A DNA stretch of 64,000 nt from Mycolicibacterium lutetiense (lineage in GTDB: Bacteria; Actinomycetota; Actinomycetes; Mycobacteriales; Mycobacteriaceae). The translations under genes were made by a program, and so were the position numbers. The stretch covers positions 434,001-498,000 of the forward strand of contig NZ_JAGIOP010000001.1 of NCBI RefSeq assembly GCF_017876775.1. The letters are read 5' to 3'. Under the pieces are notes generated by a model. It made no database searches, was not told the DNA's origin, and worked only from the letters and a program-made list of their open reading frames with translations. Positions 38,395 to 48,170 of the stretch are shown here, piece after piece (position 1 is the first letter of the stretch; the number at the start of each line of letters is the position of its first letter).

Positions 38395-39138
38395 TCAGAA
38401 GACTGCGAACCACATGGCGATGTAGTGGCAGATCGCCGCTACCGCCGTGCAGGCGTGGAAGAACTCGTGATGGCCGAATGTGGTCGGCCACGGGTTGGGC
38501 CATTTGAGCGCGTAGAGCACGCCGCCGATGCTGTAGAGCGCGCCGCCGACGATCAACAGCACAACCGCGGCCACACCGGCCCCGTGCATGATCGGCCCGA
38601 TGAACCAGGCCGCCACCCAGCCCAGCAGGATGTAGAGCGGGACGCCGAGCCAGCGTGGTGCTGACGGCCAGAACATCTTGAGCAGCACACCCGCGATCGC
38701 ACCACCCCAGACGATCCAGAACAGCACCATCCCTTTGGATTCGGGCAGGGCCAGCAGTGCGAACGGGGTGTAGCTGCCGGCGATGAAGATGAAGATCATC
38801 GAGTGGTCGAGGCGCTTCATCCACTTGCGGGCGTTCGCCGATTTCCAGTTCACCCGGTGATAGGTGCCGCTGACGGTGAACATCGCCACGATCGTGAAGG
38901 TGTAGAGCAGGGTCGACAGGCCCGCACGGGTGGACTCCACCGACCATGACACCGACACCAGGGCTGCCCCGGCGATGAATGCGACGATGGCCGAGTACAC
39001 GTGGATCCAGCCCCGCGCGCGGGGCTTGCCCAGGAACTGGGCGACACCTTCGGCGACAGCCTCCGGCAGATCTTCTGCGGGCCGACTCCGTGCGGCCGCT
39101 GAACGGTAGGGCTTGGTGCTACCCGTAGGCGAAGACAT
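38395..39138 (-). CDS. Hemolysin III / PAQR-family membrane protein (Rv1085c type)
   Basis: A 247-residue seven-helix membrane protein. The CREST metal-site residues are visible: [27 protein letters not shown] and the final GHHEFFH and CHYIAMW histidines. GGAGGTGAC precedes ATG 39138. Named after a Bacillus hemolysin, but members are likely zinc-dependent membrane hydrolases. Its stop lies one base from that of the isomerase-like gene. Confidence 0.88.
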   Translation of the reverse strand: MSSPTGSTKPYRSAAARSRPAEDLPEAVAEGVAQFLGKPRARGWIHVYSAIVAFIAGAALVSVSWSVESTRAGLSTLLYTFTIVAMFTVSGTYHRVNWKSANARKWMKRLDHSMIFIFIAGSYTPFALLALPESKGMVLFWIVWGGAIAGVLLKMFWPSAPRWLGVPLYILLGWVAAWFIGPIMHGAGVAAVVLLIVGGALYSIGGVLYALKWPNPWPTTFGHHEFFHACTAVAAICHYIAMWFAVF

Positions 39139-39180
39139 GTCACCTCCATTGCGAACCGTGGTGTACCCCGTCGCTCACAG

Positions 39181-39186
39181 TAGTCT
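39181..39186 (+). promoter_or_regulatory. -10 hexamer of the leaderless Rv1086-type gene
   Basis: TAGTCT, eight bases before GTG 39195. Confidence 0.45.
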
Positions 39187-39194
39187 GGACTCTC

Positions 39195-39989
39195 GTGGAC
39201 ATCATTCCCCCGCGGCTCAAGGAACCGGCCTATCGGCTCTACGAGATGCGGTTGCGTCAGGAACTGGCGCAGTCCAGATCCGAACTGCCCCGCCATATCG
39301 CGGTGCTGTGCGACGGGAACCGCCGCTGGGCACGTGACGCAGGTTACGACGATGTCAGCATCGGCTACCGGATGGGCGCGGCCAAGATCGCCGAGATGCT
39401 GCGCTGGTGTCAGGCCGCAGGCATCGAGATGACGACCGTCTACCTGCTCTCGACCGAGAACCTGCAGCGCGACCCCGAAGAACTATCCGCCCTGATCGAG
39501 ATCATCACCGACGTGGTGGAGGAGATCTGCGCCCCGTCGAACACGTGGAGTGTGCGCACCGTCGGTGACCTGGGGTTGTTGGGGGATGAGACGGCCCGGC
39601 GGTTGCGTGACGCGGTGGAGAGCACGACGCCGGCGAATGCCGCCACTTTTCATGTGAACGTCGCCGTCGCGTACGGCGGACGTCAGGAGATCGTCGACGC
39701 GGTGCGTGCACTGCTGTCCAAGCAATTGGCCGACGGTGCGACGGCTGAACAACTCGTGGAAGCGGTCACGGTCGAAGGGATCTCGGAGAACCTCTACACC
39801 TCAGGCCAACCCGACCCCGATCTCGTCATCCGCACCTCGGGTGAGCAACGCCTGTCCGGATTCCTGTTGTGGCAGAGCGCATATTCGGAGATGTGGTTCA
39901 CCGAGGCGCACTGGCCCGCGTTCCGCCGCGTCGACTTCCTGCGCGCCCTGCGCGATTACACCGCCAGGCATCGTCGCTTCGGAAAGTGA
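39195..39989 (+). CDS. Short-chain Z-isoprenyl diphosphate synthase ((2Z,6E)-farnesyl-PP synthase)
   Basis: A 264-residue cis-prenyltransferase. The catalytic Asp is in VLCDGNRRWA and the diphosphate-binding region in RTSGEQRLSGFLLWQSAYSE. Length and neighbours match Rv1086, which makes Z,E-farnesyl diphosphate, the primer for decaprenyl phosphate used in cell-wall arabinogalactan synthesis. Leaderless GTG start. The next gene starts 12 bases downstream. Confidence 0.9.
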   Translation: MDIIPPRLKEPAYRLYEMRLRQELAQSRSELPRHIAVLCDGNRRWARDAGYDDVSIGYRMGAAKIAEMLRWCQAAGIEMTTVYLLSTENLQRDPEELSALIEIITDVVEEICAPSNTWSVRTVGDLGLLGDETARRLRDAVESTTPANAATFHVNVAVAYGGRQEIVDAVRALLSKQLADGATAEQLVEAVTVEGISENLYTSGQPDPDLVIRTSGEQRLSGFLLWQSAYSEMWFTEAHWPAFRRVDFLRALRDYTARHRRFGK

Positions 39990-40001
39990 GACACTGGGGC
40001 C

Positions 40002-41375
40002 ATGGCTGCGCTGTCGGCAGTGGTCTTCACGCTCAGTTGGTGGCTGGGCCTCTACCTGCTTGCCCGCGACCCGCGTAAGCCGGTCCTGGTCCTCGCGGCG
40101 CTCGGGCTGACCAGTTTCGCGCTCGTCGTCGCGCTCGACGCGGTCCGGCTGGTCACCGGATCGGAAGTGCTCAGCCGTGTCGAGATCTATCTGGTGGCGC
40201 TGCCGGGCATCGCCTGGTTCGCGGTGATGGTCGAGCTTGCGCGGCCGGCGGATTCCTTCCGGTCCCGTGCGGGTGAGATCGCGGCGATCTTCACCGTTGC
40301 CGTGCTGGCCTTGGCCGGGGCGGCATTGGCAGGCAGCGTCGACGGGCCGCTACGGACCGGACACTGGGTGATGTTCGCGGTCATCTCGCTGTCTTCGCTG
40401 GGCGCCATGGTCAAGGCGGTGCTCGGCGGCGCCAAGCCAGGGTCGGTGGTGGGGTTCATCATCGTCGCGACGTTGTTCTTCGCATTGGGCAACGCGATCC
40501 TGGTGATCCCGCTCGGACTGGTACCCAGCTGGCTGGCCCTGGCCTCCACGGGATTCGACGTCGCGCTGCTCGGGGTGGCGGTCGCGATCTGGGACGCCTT
40601 CGACGAAGGTCAGGCGCTGCGGGCCGACATGCGCCGCTCGATCATCGGCACGCTGGTGATTGCGGTGCCATTCGCCGCTCAAGCCCTGATCGGGATGATC
40701 GTGCTCGACGCCGGGACCGGCCGCACTGTCATGACGATCCTGCTGTTCACCAGTTTGGCCGTCGCGGTCGCGGTGGAAGTACTGGCCGATCCGCTGGCCG
40801 GCCTGTTCGACCGGCTGGCCTTCTCCCGCTCTCCGGACCTCCGTGCCGATCGCGAAGTGTTGCGCCAGACCGAGGCTGCGCTGCCGCTGCGATCGGTTCA
40901 CCCGTTGGGTGGTATCGATAACGACGCCTTCACCCGGCTCACCCGGCGGGCTCTGGGCCACTACGGCGATCTCTCCAAGCTGGTCGCCAGCCCGTTGACC
41001 TCGCTGCCCGCCATCGACGCCCGGCTCGCCCGGCGCGGGGCACCCGATCAGCCACTGGAACGCGCGAACGAACTCAAGGCCTTGCTGGCCGACCGCATTT
41101 CCGCGCTCAAGCCCCGCGACAGCGGGGACTTCGGCACCACCGAGCAATGGCGCCACTACAACTCGCTGTACTTCCCGTACGTCGTCGGGGTCCGCGCCTA
41201 CGCGCAGAACGCCACCGCCGCGGGGCTCGACCCGGTGGCGCGGCAAGCCTGGCAGTGGTTCGTCACCGAGGTGCCGCAGCGGTCGCTGCACAACTGGCAG
41301 AACGCCGCGGCGCGGGTGATCGCCGCGGACCTGCGTGGTGATCTGGCGCCGGCAGTCGGCTCCGCCGGCCGATAG
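40002..41375 (+). CDS. Membrane protein with a C-terminal soluble domain, unknown function
   Basis: A 457-residue protein with seven or eight hydrophobic segments (residues 1-270) and a soluble domain of about 180 residues. The latter contains a helical motif and the sequence TEQWRHYNSLYFPYVVGV, ending in NWQNAAARVIAADLR. The C-terminal pattern recalls winged-helix-like tails of some actinobacterial and chloroflexi regulators, but I cannot assign it. It is probably co-transcribed with the prenyl synthase. Confidence 0.72.
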   Translation: MAALSAVVFTLSWWLGLYLLARDPRKPVLVLAALGLTSFALVVALDAVRLVTGSEVLSRVEIYLVALPGIAWFAVMVELARPADSFRSRAGEIAAIFTVAVLALAGAALAGSVDGPLRTGHWVMFAVISLSSLGAMVKAVLGGAKPGSVVGFIIVATLFFALGNAILVIPLGLVPSWLALASTGFDVALLGVAVAIWDAFDEGQALRADMRRSIIGTLVIAVPFAAQALIGMIVLDAGTGRTVMTILLFTSLAVAVAVEVLADPLAGLFDRLAFSRSPDLRADREVLRQTEAALPLRSVHPLGGIDNDAFTRLTRRALGHYGDLSKLVASPLTSLPAIDARLARRGAPDQPLERANELKALLADRISALKPRDSGDFGTTEQWRHYNSLYFPYVVGVRAYAQNATAAGLDPVARQAWQWFVTEVPQRSLHNWQNAAARVIAADLRGDLAPAVGSAGR

Positions 41376-41512
41376 GGAGTTCCCACTCCAGAAACGGTGC
41401 TGACCTGGGCTTGGCAGTCCCTGGCAGTGATTGGTGTCGATCTGGCAGCTTCCGGTGAGCAGGGTCGGAGGTGTTCCACCAATCGACCCCCCTCATCGCT
41501 GAGGAGCCCGAC

Positions 41513-41938
41513 ATGACGGCCACCCTGCACCATCCACTGACCGACTCCGCCGCCGGCGTCGCTCCGGAGGATTTCCTGCTGCGATTCGCTTTGCGCGCCG
41601 ACGCCACCGTGTGCGCCGGCGTCGGCCTGCTGGTGGCCATGGCCGCCGATCAATTGGCCCGCATCGCAGGTCTGTCGGCCACCGCCGGGTGGTTCGTCGG
41701 CGTCGCCCTCGTCGGCTACGGCGTTCTGCTGTACGGCCTCGCCGCGGCCCGGCACGTCTGGCGGGTGGGCGTCACCGTCCTCGTCGGCAACGTGGCCTTC
41801 GCGATCGCCACGATCGTCGCGATCGTGACCGGTTGGTTGCCGTTGACCGGGACCGGTATCGACTTGGTACTCGGATTCGTCAGCGCCACCGTCGTGTTGG
41901 CCTGGCTGCAATACCGCGGAGTGCGCCGTCTGGCGTGA
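41513..41938 (+). CDS. Four-helix membrane protein, tandem paralogue 1
   Basis: A 141-residue protein with four hydrophobic segments; opens with LLRFALRADA after a polar N-terminus and ends WLQYRGVRR. GAGGAG precedes ATG 41513. It is homologous to the next gene. Family unknown to me. Confidence 0.72.
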   Translation: MTATLHHPLTDSAAGVAPEDFLLRFALRADATVCAGVGLLVAMAADQLARIAGLSATAGWFVGVALVGYGVLLYGLAAARHVWRVGVTVLVGNVAFAIATIVAIVTGWLPLTGTGIDLVLGFVSATVVLAWLQYRGVRRLA

Positions 41939-42057
41939 CTCCTTGCTGAGCCGGTGCGGGGTGCCGCCGGAAGAGGTTACGGCGAGTATCCCCGCACCGT
42001 GCTCCACCGCCCGAAATGAATGAACACCGGAAATCACCACCGAGAAGAAGGAGAACC

Positions 42058-42471
42058 ATGTCCGCCATCACCGCCACCGGAGCCGCAGGCACCCGGAAGG
42101 CAAACGACTCGCTGCTGCGTCTGGCCATGCGGGTCGACGCAGTATTCGTGGGCATCGTCGGGATCGTGCTGCTGGCCGCGGCCGGGTACTTCGCCGACCT
42201 CACCGGGCTACCGAAATCCGTCGAATACGGCGTCGGCATCTTCTCGGTTGTCTACGGCATCGCGGTGTTCGCGCTCGCGGGCATCGAGCGGGTGCGTCCC
42301 GCCGGCATCGGCACCGTGATCGCCAACGCGGCCTGCACGGTGATCGCCCTGATCGCCGTCTTCACGATGGCACTCACCACCGCGGGCGTCGTGGTCGTCA
42401 TCGCCACCGGCATCTACACGCTGGCGATGGCCGAGTGGCAGTACGTCGGGGTCAAACGGATCCCGGCCTGA
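42058..42471 (+). CDS. Four-helix membrane protein, tandem paralogue 2
   Basis: A 137-residue protein sharing layout and end motifs with its upstream neighbour (LLRLAMRVDA ... EWQYVGVKR). AAGGAG precedes ATG 42058. The pair arose by tandem duplication. A strong hairpin follows. Confidence 0.72.
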   Translation: MSAITATGAAGTRKANDSLLRLAMRVDAVFVGIVGIVLLAAAGYFADLTGLPKSVEYGVGIFSVVYGIAVFALAGIERVRPAGIGTVIANAACTVIALIAVFTMALTTAGVVVVIATGIYTLAMAEWQYVGVKRIPA

Positions 42472-42483
42472 CCAACTGCCGGT

Positions 42484-42515
42484 ACAGCGCCCAGAGCCCA
42501 GGCTCTGGGCGCTGT
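42484..42515. terminator. Hairpin terminator after the paralogue pair
   Basis: A 15-base perfect inverted repeat (42484-42498, 42501-42515) with a very short spacer, so the innermost pairs will open to form a loop; followed by CTGTG, no U-tract. Confidence 0.7.
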
Positions 42516-42605
42516 CTGTGATCGCCGATTCGGGTAGCCGACTACTCGCGACCATCGCGAGCCAGGGTCGGAGACTGGCCTCAAACGGTGTCACTGGAGG
42601 CTGCG

Positions 42606-44078
42606 ATGACCACAACTGCTGCGGACAGCTGCGATGTCTGCATTGTCGGCGCCGGCTTGGCCGGCATGAATGCCTTGTTCGTCGCCAGCAGATATCTCAG
42701 ACCCGACCAGACGATCGTCCTGATCGACCGTCGCCCGCGGGTCGGTGGCATGTGGGTGGACACCTACCCGTATGTGCGGCTGCACCAGCCTCACCCGATG
42801 TTCACCGCCGGTGACATCGAGTGGACGCTGGGCCGTGAACCGTCCTACCTGGCCACCAAACCGGAGGTGCTCGATCACTTTGCGTACTGCCTGCAGCAGA
42901 TCAAACAGCGGGTGCGGGTGGAGGAGCGGTTCGGCTGGGATTTCGAATCAGGTGAAGCCGTCGGTGGCGCCGTGCACATCGCGTGTCGCGACGGCGACGG
43001 GCAACCACACACCATCCGGGCCGCCCGGTTGATCAAGGCCTACGGCGTGCGGGTGACGCCGAACGATGCCCTGCAGCTGTCCAGCGATCGGGTGCGGTCG
43101 GTGTCACCTGATACCTGCGATGTGCGCTCCGGGGAGATCTACGACAGCGACACCCCGGTGTGGGTGATCGGCAGTGGCAAGACCGCCATGGACACCGTGC
43201 ACACCCTGATCACAACGTATCCGGGCCGCGACGTGAACATGGTGGCCGGATCGGGAACCTTCTTCTCCAGCCGGGACCGACTGTTCCCCGCCGGTGTCCA
43301 GCGCTGGTGGGGTGGAGTCGAATTGACCAAGATGGCCATCGAGATGACCCGCCGCTTCGACGGCACCAACGAGAACGAAGTGGCGCGGTGGTTTCGGTCT
43401 GCCTACGGCACGTGCCCGACCCCGCGAGCCGCCAACTTCATGGCCGGCGTGCTCTCCGAAGCCGAGAACGCCACGATCGCCGCGGGGCTGAATGACGTGG
43501 TGATGGACCACCTGGTCGATGTCGTCGACGACGACGGCTCCGTCGATCTGGTGTTGCGCAGCGGGGCGCGGAAGCCCGTCAAGCCGGGCAGCTGGATCGT
43601 GAACTGCACCGGCTACCTCATCGGTGACGAGCATCCCTACGAGCCGTATCTGTCCGGTGCGGGATCTATTCTGTCGATCCAAATTCGTTCCGCAACTTTG
43701 CATCTGACGTCGTATGCGGCCTACTTTGCGACGCACCTGATGTTCCTCGACAAGCTCAACACAGTGCCGCTGTACCAACTCGACCTGGAGGACCTGTCGA
43801 GAAAGTCCAAGACGACATTGCCGTACGCGATGTTCACGCTGGCCCAATACAACCTGAGCTTGCTATCGGATGCACTGCCGGTCAAGGTGTTCCGTGAATG
43901 CGGCCTGGACTTCAACCGCTGGTATCCGAAACCGCGCCAGTTGGTTTCCACCGCCCGGTTCCTGGCGACTCACCACCGCGACCGCGAGCATCTGCGTCGC
44001 ACACTGGACACGGTGGGGGAGCGCTTCGATGTCCGTTGCGGACCGCTGATCACAACTTCCGCAGTCGCAGCCGGTTGA
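42606..44078 (+). CDS. FAD/NAD(P)-dependent monooxygenase-like flavoprotein
   Basis: A 490-residue protein with the FAD motif [18 protein letters not shown] and RRPRVGGMW at the N-terminus and a second nucleotide motif [14 protein letters not shown] near residue 190, the layout of flavin-containing and Baeyer-Villiger monooxygenases. The strict FMO fingerprint (FxGxxxHxxxY/F) is not seen. Substrate unknown. CTGGAGG precedes ATG 42606. Its last 29 bases overlap the 3' end of coaA on the other strand. Confidence 0.8.
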   Translation: MTTTAADSCDVCIVGAGLAGMNALFVASRYLRPDQTIVLIDRRPRVGGMWVDTYPYVRLHQPHPMFTAGDIEWTLGREPSYLATKPEVLDHFAYCLQQIKQRVRVEERFGWDFESGEAVGGAVHIACRDGDGQPHTIRAARLIKAYGVRVTPNDALQLSSDRVRSVSPDTCDVRSGEIYDSDTPVWVIGSGKTAMDTVHTLITTYPGRDVNMVAGSGTFFSSRDRLFPAGVQRWWGGVELTKMAIEMTRRFDGTNENEVARWFRSAYGTCPTPRAANFMAGVLSEAENATIAAGLNDVVMDHLVDVVDDDGSVDLVLRSGARKPVKPGSWIVNCTGYLIGDEHPYEPYLSGAGSILSIQIRSATLHLTSYAAYFATHLMFLDKLNTVPLYQLDLEDLSRKSKTTLPYAMFTLAQYNLSLLSDALPVKVFRECGLDFNRWYPKPRQLVSTARFLATHHRDREHLRRTLDTVGERFDVRCGPLITTSAVAAG

Positions 44079-44988
44079 TCGCGTGGTCGGCATCCTTGCG
44101 CAGCACCAGGGTGGCGCGCGGCCGGGTCGGCAGGATGTTCTCGATCAGATTGGGCCGATTGATGGAATGCCAGATGTCACGCGCGGCAAACACGGCCTGA
44201 TCATCGGTCAGGGTCGAGTAGTGATGGAAGTGTGACGCCGGATCGGCGAACGCTGTCGAGCGCATCGTCAGGAACCGCGAGATGTACCACTTTTCGATGT
44301 CCTCGATACGTGCGTCGACATACACCGAGAAGTCGAACAGGTCCGAGACCATCAGCGCCGGCCCGGTCTGCAGGACGTTGAGGCCTTCGAGGATCAGGAT
44401 GTCCGGATGTCGCACCACCTGCTTCTCGCACGGCACGATGTCGTACAGCAGGTGTGAGTACACCGGCGCACAGACTTCGTCGGCGCCGGATTTCACCGCG
44501 GTGACGAACCGCATCAACCCGCGCCGGTCATAGCTCTCCGGGAAGCCCTTGCGGTGCATGAGGTTCCGGCGGTTGAGTTCCTTGTTGGGGTAGAGAAACC
44601 CGTCGGTGGTGACGAGGTCGACCCGGGGGTGGTGGCCCCAGCGGGCCAGCAGGGCCTGCAGCACACGGGCGGTGGTCGATTTTCCGACTGCCACGCTGCC
44701 CGCCACGCCGATGACGAACGGCACTGGTCGGTCCGGATTCTGCTGCGGCTCACCGAGGAACTCTGACGTTACGGCGAACAGACGCTGCCGGGCGGCCACC
44801 TGAAGGTGGATCAATCGGGCCAGCGGCAGATAGACCTCTTCGACCTCGAGGATGTCGAGCTTCTCGCCCATACCGCGCAGGCGCAGCAGTTCGTCCTCGG
44901 TGAGTTTCAGCGGTGTCGACATGCGCAGTGCACGCCATTGACTTCGGTCGAACTCCACATAGGGGCTCGGCTCGCTCGGCCGCGGCAT
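44050..44988 (-). CDS. coaA: Pantothenate kinase type I
   Basis: A 312-residue prokaryotic-type pantothenate kinase, first step of CoA synthesis. The P-loop [12 protein letters not shown] lies near residues 93-104, followed by TTDGFLYPN and RKGFPESYD. Length equals Rv1092c. ATG 44988 is chosen by family; the divergent peptidase gene starts only 30 bases away. The 3' end overlaps the flavoprotein gene by 29 bases. Confidence 0.95.
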   Translation of the reverse strand: MPRPSEPSPYVEFDRSQWRALRMSTPLKLTEDELLRLRGMGEKLDILEVEEVYLPLARLIHLQVAARQRLFAVTSEFLGEPQQNPDRPVPFVIGVAGSVAVGKSTTARVLQALLARWGHHPRVDLVTTDGFLYPNKELNRRNLMHRKGFPESYDRRGLMRFVTAVKSGADEVCAPVYSHLLYDIVPCEKQVVRHPDILILEGLNVLQTGPALMVSDLFDFSVYVDARIEDIEKWYISRFLTMRSTAFADPASHFHHYSTLTDDQAVFAARDIWHSINRPNLIENILPTRPRATLVLRKDADHAINRLRLRKL

Positions 44989-45018
44989 CCGATCAGTCTT
45001 ACATCTACGGTTGGGGGC

Positions 45019-46266
45019 ATGGATAACGGGATCGAGAAAAAGGCGGGCTCCGGAACCGGCACAGTGACGGACTCGGCCGCTCTGATTCGCGAATATCTGC
45101 TCCTCGGCCTGCGCTTCGACCGGGTTGAGGACGGCTACGTCGACTCTTTCACCGGTGACCCGCAGCTGCGCCGTGCGGTCGAGAACGAGCCCACACCCGA
45201 CCCGGCCGAGCTGGCTCGGCAAGCGGATCGGCTGCTGGCCCAGATCCCAGACGACCTCGATCGGGACCGTGCCGAATACATTGCCGCGCATCTGCGGGCG
45301 CTCAACTGCGCGGGCCGTAAATTCGCCGGTGAGCAGGTCGGTTTCGTCGACGAGGTGCAGGCCTATTTCGACGTGCGGATCAGCAAGGGTGACCCGGAGA
45401 AGTACCGGCAGGCCCACGCCAAACTCGACGACGCACTCGGTGGAACCGGTCCACTGGCCGAGCGTATTCAGGCGCACCGCACCGGAGACGAGATCCCGCC
45501 GGCCCGGCTGGAGGAGTGCCTCCACGCGTTCTCCTCGGCCCTGCGCGACAAGGTGCGCGCTGCCTACCCGCTGCCGGAAACGGAGACCATCACCTACGAA
45601 GTGGTCACCGACAGACCGTGGTCGGGATTCAACTACTACCTCGGTGACTACAAGTCCACCGTCGCGATCAACGCCGACCTCAAACAACAGATGGCCAACC
45701 TGCCCCGGCTGGTGGCCCACGAGTCCTACCCCGGTCATCACACCGAGCACTGCCGCAAGGAAGCAGGGCTGGTGGCCGGTCAAAATCAACTCGAACAGAC
45801 GATCTTCCTCGTCAACACCCCGCAATGCCTGATGGCCGAGGGCCTGGCCGATTTGGCGTTGCATGCCATCGTCGGGCCGGGTTGGGGGGCGTGGGCCGCC
45901 GATATCTACGCCGACCTGGGACTTCGGTTCGACGGGGAGCGCGCCGAGGCGATCTCGGAGGCGGTGGCCGGCCTGGCCGACGTACGCCAGGACGCCGCGC
46001 TGATGCTGCACGACGAGCATCGTGACGTCGACGAGGTGGTCGAGTTCCTCAAGCGCTGGCTGCTGGTCGACGACGATCGGGCCCGGCAGAGCCTGCGGTT
46101 CCTGTCCTCGCCGTTGTGGCGGGCCTACACCAGCACCTACATCGAGGGGTACCGGCTGCTGCGGGGGTGGCTCGACGACCGGCCCGATGGCGTCACGTTG
46201 CCCCAGCGCTTCGGGCGGCTGCTCGATGAGCCGCTGATCCCGTCTACCCTCCGGAGCGCGTCGTAG
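45019..46266 (+). CDS. DUF885-family metallopeptidase-like protein
   Basis: A 415-residue protein, mostly helical, with the zinc motif HESYPGHH near residue 234 (HExxxGH as in DUF885) and a downstream glutamate in [10 protein letters not shown]. No signal peptide, so it acts in the cytosol. Shorter than typical DUF885 proteins (about 550). Probably a carboxypeptidase- or dipeptidase-like enzyme, not proven. Confidence 0.78.
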   Translation: MDNGIEKKAGSGTGTVTDSAALIREYLLLGLRFDRVEDGYVDSFTGDPQLRRAVENEPTPDPAELARQADRLLAQIPDDLDRDRAEYIAAHLRALNCAGRKFAGEQVGFVDEVQAYFDVRISKGDPEKYRQAHAKLDDALGGTGPLAERIQAHRTGDEIPPARLEECLHAFSSALRDKVRAAYPLPETETITYEVVTDRPWSGFNYYLGDYKSTVAINADLKQQMANLPRLVAHESYPGHHTEHCRKEAGLVAGQNQLEQTIFLVNTPQCLMAEGLADLALHAIVGPGWGAWAADIYADLGLRFDGERAEAISEAVAGLADVRQDAALMLHDEHRDVDEVVEFLKRWLLVDDDRARQSLRFLSSPLWRAYTSTYIEGYRLLRGWLDDRPDGVTLPQRFGRLLDEPLIPSTLRSAS

Positions 46267-46375
46267 CAAACTCCTCGACGTGATTCACCACGTCGCCGAC
46301 GCCGTAGCGCAGCGGTTTGCCAATTGAGTGGCGTACGTCGCTGTTTCTGCACCCGGTGAACTCTGTCTCAAACCC

Positions 46376-46405
46376 TTGAACGGCCTTGTTACTGATCGGT
46401 AACAT
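46376..46405 (+). promoter_or_regulatory. SigA-type promoter of secreted protein 1
   Basis: TTGAAC (46376-46381), 18-base spacer, TAACAT (46400-46405). The -10 overlaps a 16-base near-palindrome at 46388-46403 (GTTACTGATCGGTAAC), a likely operator for a TetR-type repressor. Confidence 0.5.
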
Positions 46406-46455
46406 GGTTGCCGAGGGGCCCGGTGAAGAAGCCGGGTCGCGGCAAGGGAATGAAC

Positions 46456-46914
46456 ATGTCAGCAACACCTGGGAAACGGAACAGCATCAAGCGCATCGTC
46501 GGCGCCGTCGTAGCGGCCGGCGCGATGGGGCTCGCCGCCATCGTCGGCCCCGCCGCGGTCGCCGATGCCAGTCCCGTCACGAAGGTCGGTAGCGATCCAG
46601 TGGCCCCGGCCCAGCCCGGCGGCAAAAAAGCGCCAGCCACAAAGGTCGGTAGCGATCCGGTGACGTCCATCGTCACTGGCATCGCCGGCGCGTCCGGAAT
46701 CCCCGGCGTCCCCAGTGTCCCTGGCGTCCCCAGCGTCGAGATCCCGCCGCTGGTCAGCCCGTGGCCCGGCGGTGCATGGGCCGGTCACGACTGGAGCAAG
46801 GGATGGCCCGGCGGCGGTTACGCCAACGGCACGGCAGGCGGCGGTTTCGCCAACGGCAAAGGTGGCGGCGCGCTGATCCGCGGCAAGGCCGGCGGGGCGT
46901 GGTTGCACCGCTGA
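46456..46914 (+). CDS. Secreted protein 1 with Trp-Pro-Gly-Gly repeats
   Basis: A 152-residue protein. Signal peptide of about 40 residues, duplicated TKVGSDPV segments, a Pro/Val-rich linker (GVPSVPGVPSVE) and a Gly/Trp repeat region with WPGGAWAGHDWSKGWPGG followed by four GGxxxxGxxGG turns. ATG 46456 has AAGGGA upstream. It is paralogous to the next gene. No known family. Confidence 0.75.
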   Translation: MSATPGKRNSIKRIVGAVVAAGAMGLAAIVGPAAVADASPVTKVGSDPVAPAQPGGKKAPATKVGSDPVTSIVTGIAGASGIPGVPSVPGVPSVEIPPLVSPWPGGAWAGHDWSKGWPGGGYANGTAGGGFANGKGGGALIRGKAGGAWLHR

Positions 46915-46922
46915 CAACTGCG

Positions 46923-46955
46923 AAACCAGGCGAACCGATGGGTCCGCCTGGTTTT
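46923..46955 (+). terminator. Intrinsic terminator after secreted protein 1
   Basis: Ten-pair stem (46923-46932 with 46945-46954), one mismatch, three more pairs, loop GATG; ends in TTTT at the base of the stem. Confidence 0.75.
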
Positions 46956-47141
46956 CTGCGCGGTGCCGGTCGTCGGCACAGTTGTTCGGGATTTGCTGAG
47001 GGCGGCCTCTGGTGTTCCGTAGCCGGATCCGCCGACTTTGTTGCGCCTGCGGTGGGCCGGTTCATGAAAGCGCAGTTGAAAAGGCAAGTAATGACCTTGA
47101 TTCGCTACTCGTCGGGCGCTGGGTCCCGGCGCGGCCGTAGC

Positions 47142-47171
47142 TTGATCGGGCTCGCTGGCCGAGCGTAAAAT
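47142..47171 (+). promoter_or_regulatory. SigA-type promoter of secreted protein 2
   Basis: TTGATC (47142-47147), 18-base spacer, TAAAAT (47166-47171). Same spacing as the promoter of the upstream paralogue. Confidence 0.55.
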
Positions 47172-47218
47172 ATTTGCTGAGCATCGTGCGACGTACCGAG
47201 CGGCAGCAAGGGGTCGAC

Positions 47219-47545
47219 ATGACTACAACGAGCACGAAATCGAACCGGGTCAAGCGCATGGCCGGTGTGGTCGTGGCGGTGGGCTCGATGGGCCTGGCCG
47301 GGTTGCTGGCCGGACCTGCGATGGTGACCAATGCCGATCCCGTCGTGGTCTTGAACGGCGAGACGGTGGCCCCGCCGAAGCCTCCTCCCCTCGTGAGCCC
47401 GTGGCCCGGCGGCGCGTGGGCCGGCTGGGACTGGAGCAAGGGGTGGCCTGGCGGCGCCTGGGCCGGTCACGACTGGAGCAAGGGGTGGCCCGGCGGCGGT
47501 TATGCCAACGGCAAGGCCGGTGGCGCGTGGAGCCACAAAAAGTGA
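47219..47545 (+). CDS. Secreted protein 2 with Trp-Pro-Gly-Gly repeats
   Basis: A 108-residue paralogue of the preceding secreted protein. Signal peptide (cleavage near residue 37), short linker with PPKPPP, then two copies of WPGGAWAGxDWSKG, then WPGGGYANGKAGGAW. It lacks the long linker of paralogue 1. AAGGGG precedes ATG 47219. Function unknown; the aromatic/Gly repeat suggests a surface or matrix role, as inference. Confidence 0.75.
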   Translation: MTTTSTKSNRVKRMAGVVVAVGSMGLAGLLAGPAMVTNADPVVVLNGETVAPPKPPPLVSPWPGGAWAGWDWSKGWPGGAWAGHDWSKGWPGGGYANGKAGGAWSHKK

Positions 47546-47600
47546 TCTGACCACCAACGCTTCCTGCGATGAGCTGCTCTTCCCGTCGACATCGCAGGCT

Positions 47601-47606
47601 TAGGGT
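47601..47606 (+). promoter_or_regulatory. -10 hexamer of a leaderless membrane-protein gene
   Basis: TAGGGT, six bases before GTG 47613. Confidence 0.4.
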
Positions 47607-47612
47607 CCGAGG

Positions 47613-48146
47613 GTGTCTGAACTTCGGTTGTATGTCCCCGCGTTGGCCATGCCGCTCAACATGCTCTTGTTGGTGTGGATGGTGATCGGCCGGGGACTGT
47701 TTGCGCAGCTCGGGTGGATGGTGGTGTTCGGTGTCCTCGCCGCACCGTGGCTGGCGCTTTGCCTGGTATTCACGAGCAGGTTGATGCGTAAGCAGCCGGG
47801 CGGGGAACTCACCTCCGGGCAGGCCTGGGCCCAGGTCATCCTGTGGGCGTCGATGTTCGTGTTCGGGCTTGCCTGTGTCGACGGCGGGGACAGCCCCGGC
47901 GGATTCCCGTCGGTCCTGATGAAGGTGATCGGTGACGGACCGCCCATGGAAACCGTCAGCAACCTCCTGTGGGCCGGATCGGTGATCGTCGGGGTTGCCG
48001 CCTGGTTCGTGTTGCTCACCAAGCTCACCCGGGGCCTCGCTGTCCCGCCGCCGACCCAACCGCCCTATCCCTACCCCGGATACCCACCGGCCTATCCCTA
48101 CCCCGGATACCCGCCGGGTCAACCCGGCCCGGGACCGTCGAGCTGA
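47613..48146 (+). CDS. Membrane protein with a Tyr-Pro-rich tail
   Basis: A 177-residue protein with four hydrophobic segments and a C-terminal tail of tandem PYPYPGYPP units (residues 150-175). Unknown family. The tail recalls those of pra and the TM2 protein in this window. It ends 24 bases before glyA. Confidence 0.68.
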   Translation: MSELRLYVPALAMPLNMLLLVWMVIGRGLFAQLGWMVVFGVLAAPWLALCLVFTSRLMRKQPGGELTSGQAWAQVILWASMFVFGLACVDGGDSPGGFPSVLMKVIGDGPPMETVSNLLWAGSVIVGVAAWFVLLTKLTRGLAVPPPTQPPYPYPGYPPAYPYPGYPPGQPGPGPSS

Positions 48147-48157
48147 CCCGCTCCGAC

Positions 48158-48163
48158 TAGGCT
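48158..48163 (+). promoter_or_regulatory. -10 hexamer of leaderless glyA
   Basis: TAGGCT, seven bases before ATG 48171. Confidence 0.5.
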
Positions 48164-48170
48164 GAATGCC

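Larger units (their letters stand above)
46915..47218. other. 304-bp gap between the paralogous secreted-protein genes
   Basis: Contains the terminator of the first gene (46923-46955), about 190 bases with no recognisable feature, then the promoter of the second gene (47142-47171) and its leader with AAGGGG. No small frame with a good start was found. Confidence 0.5.
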
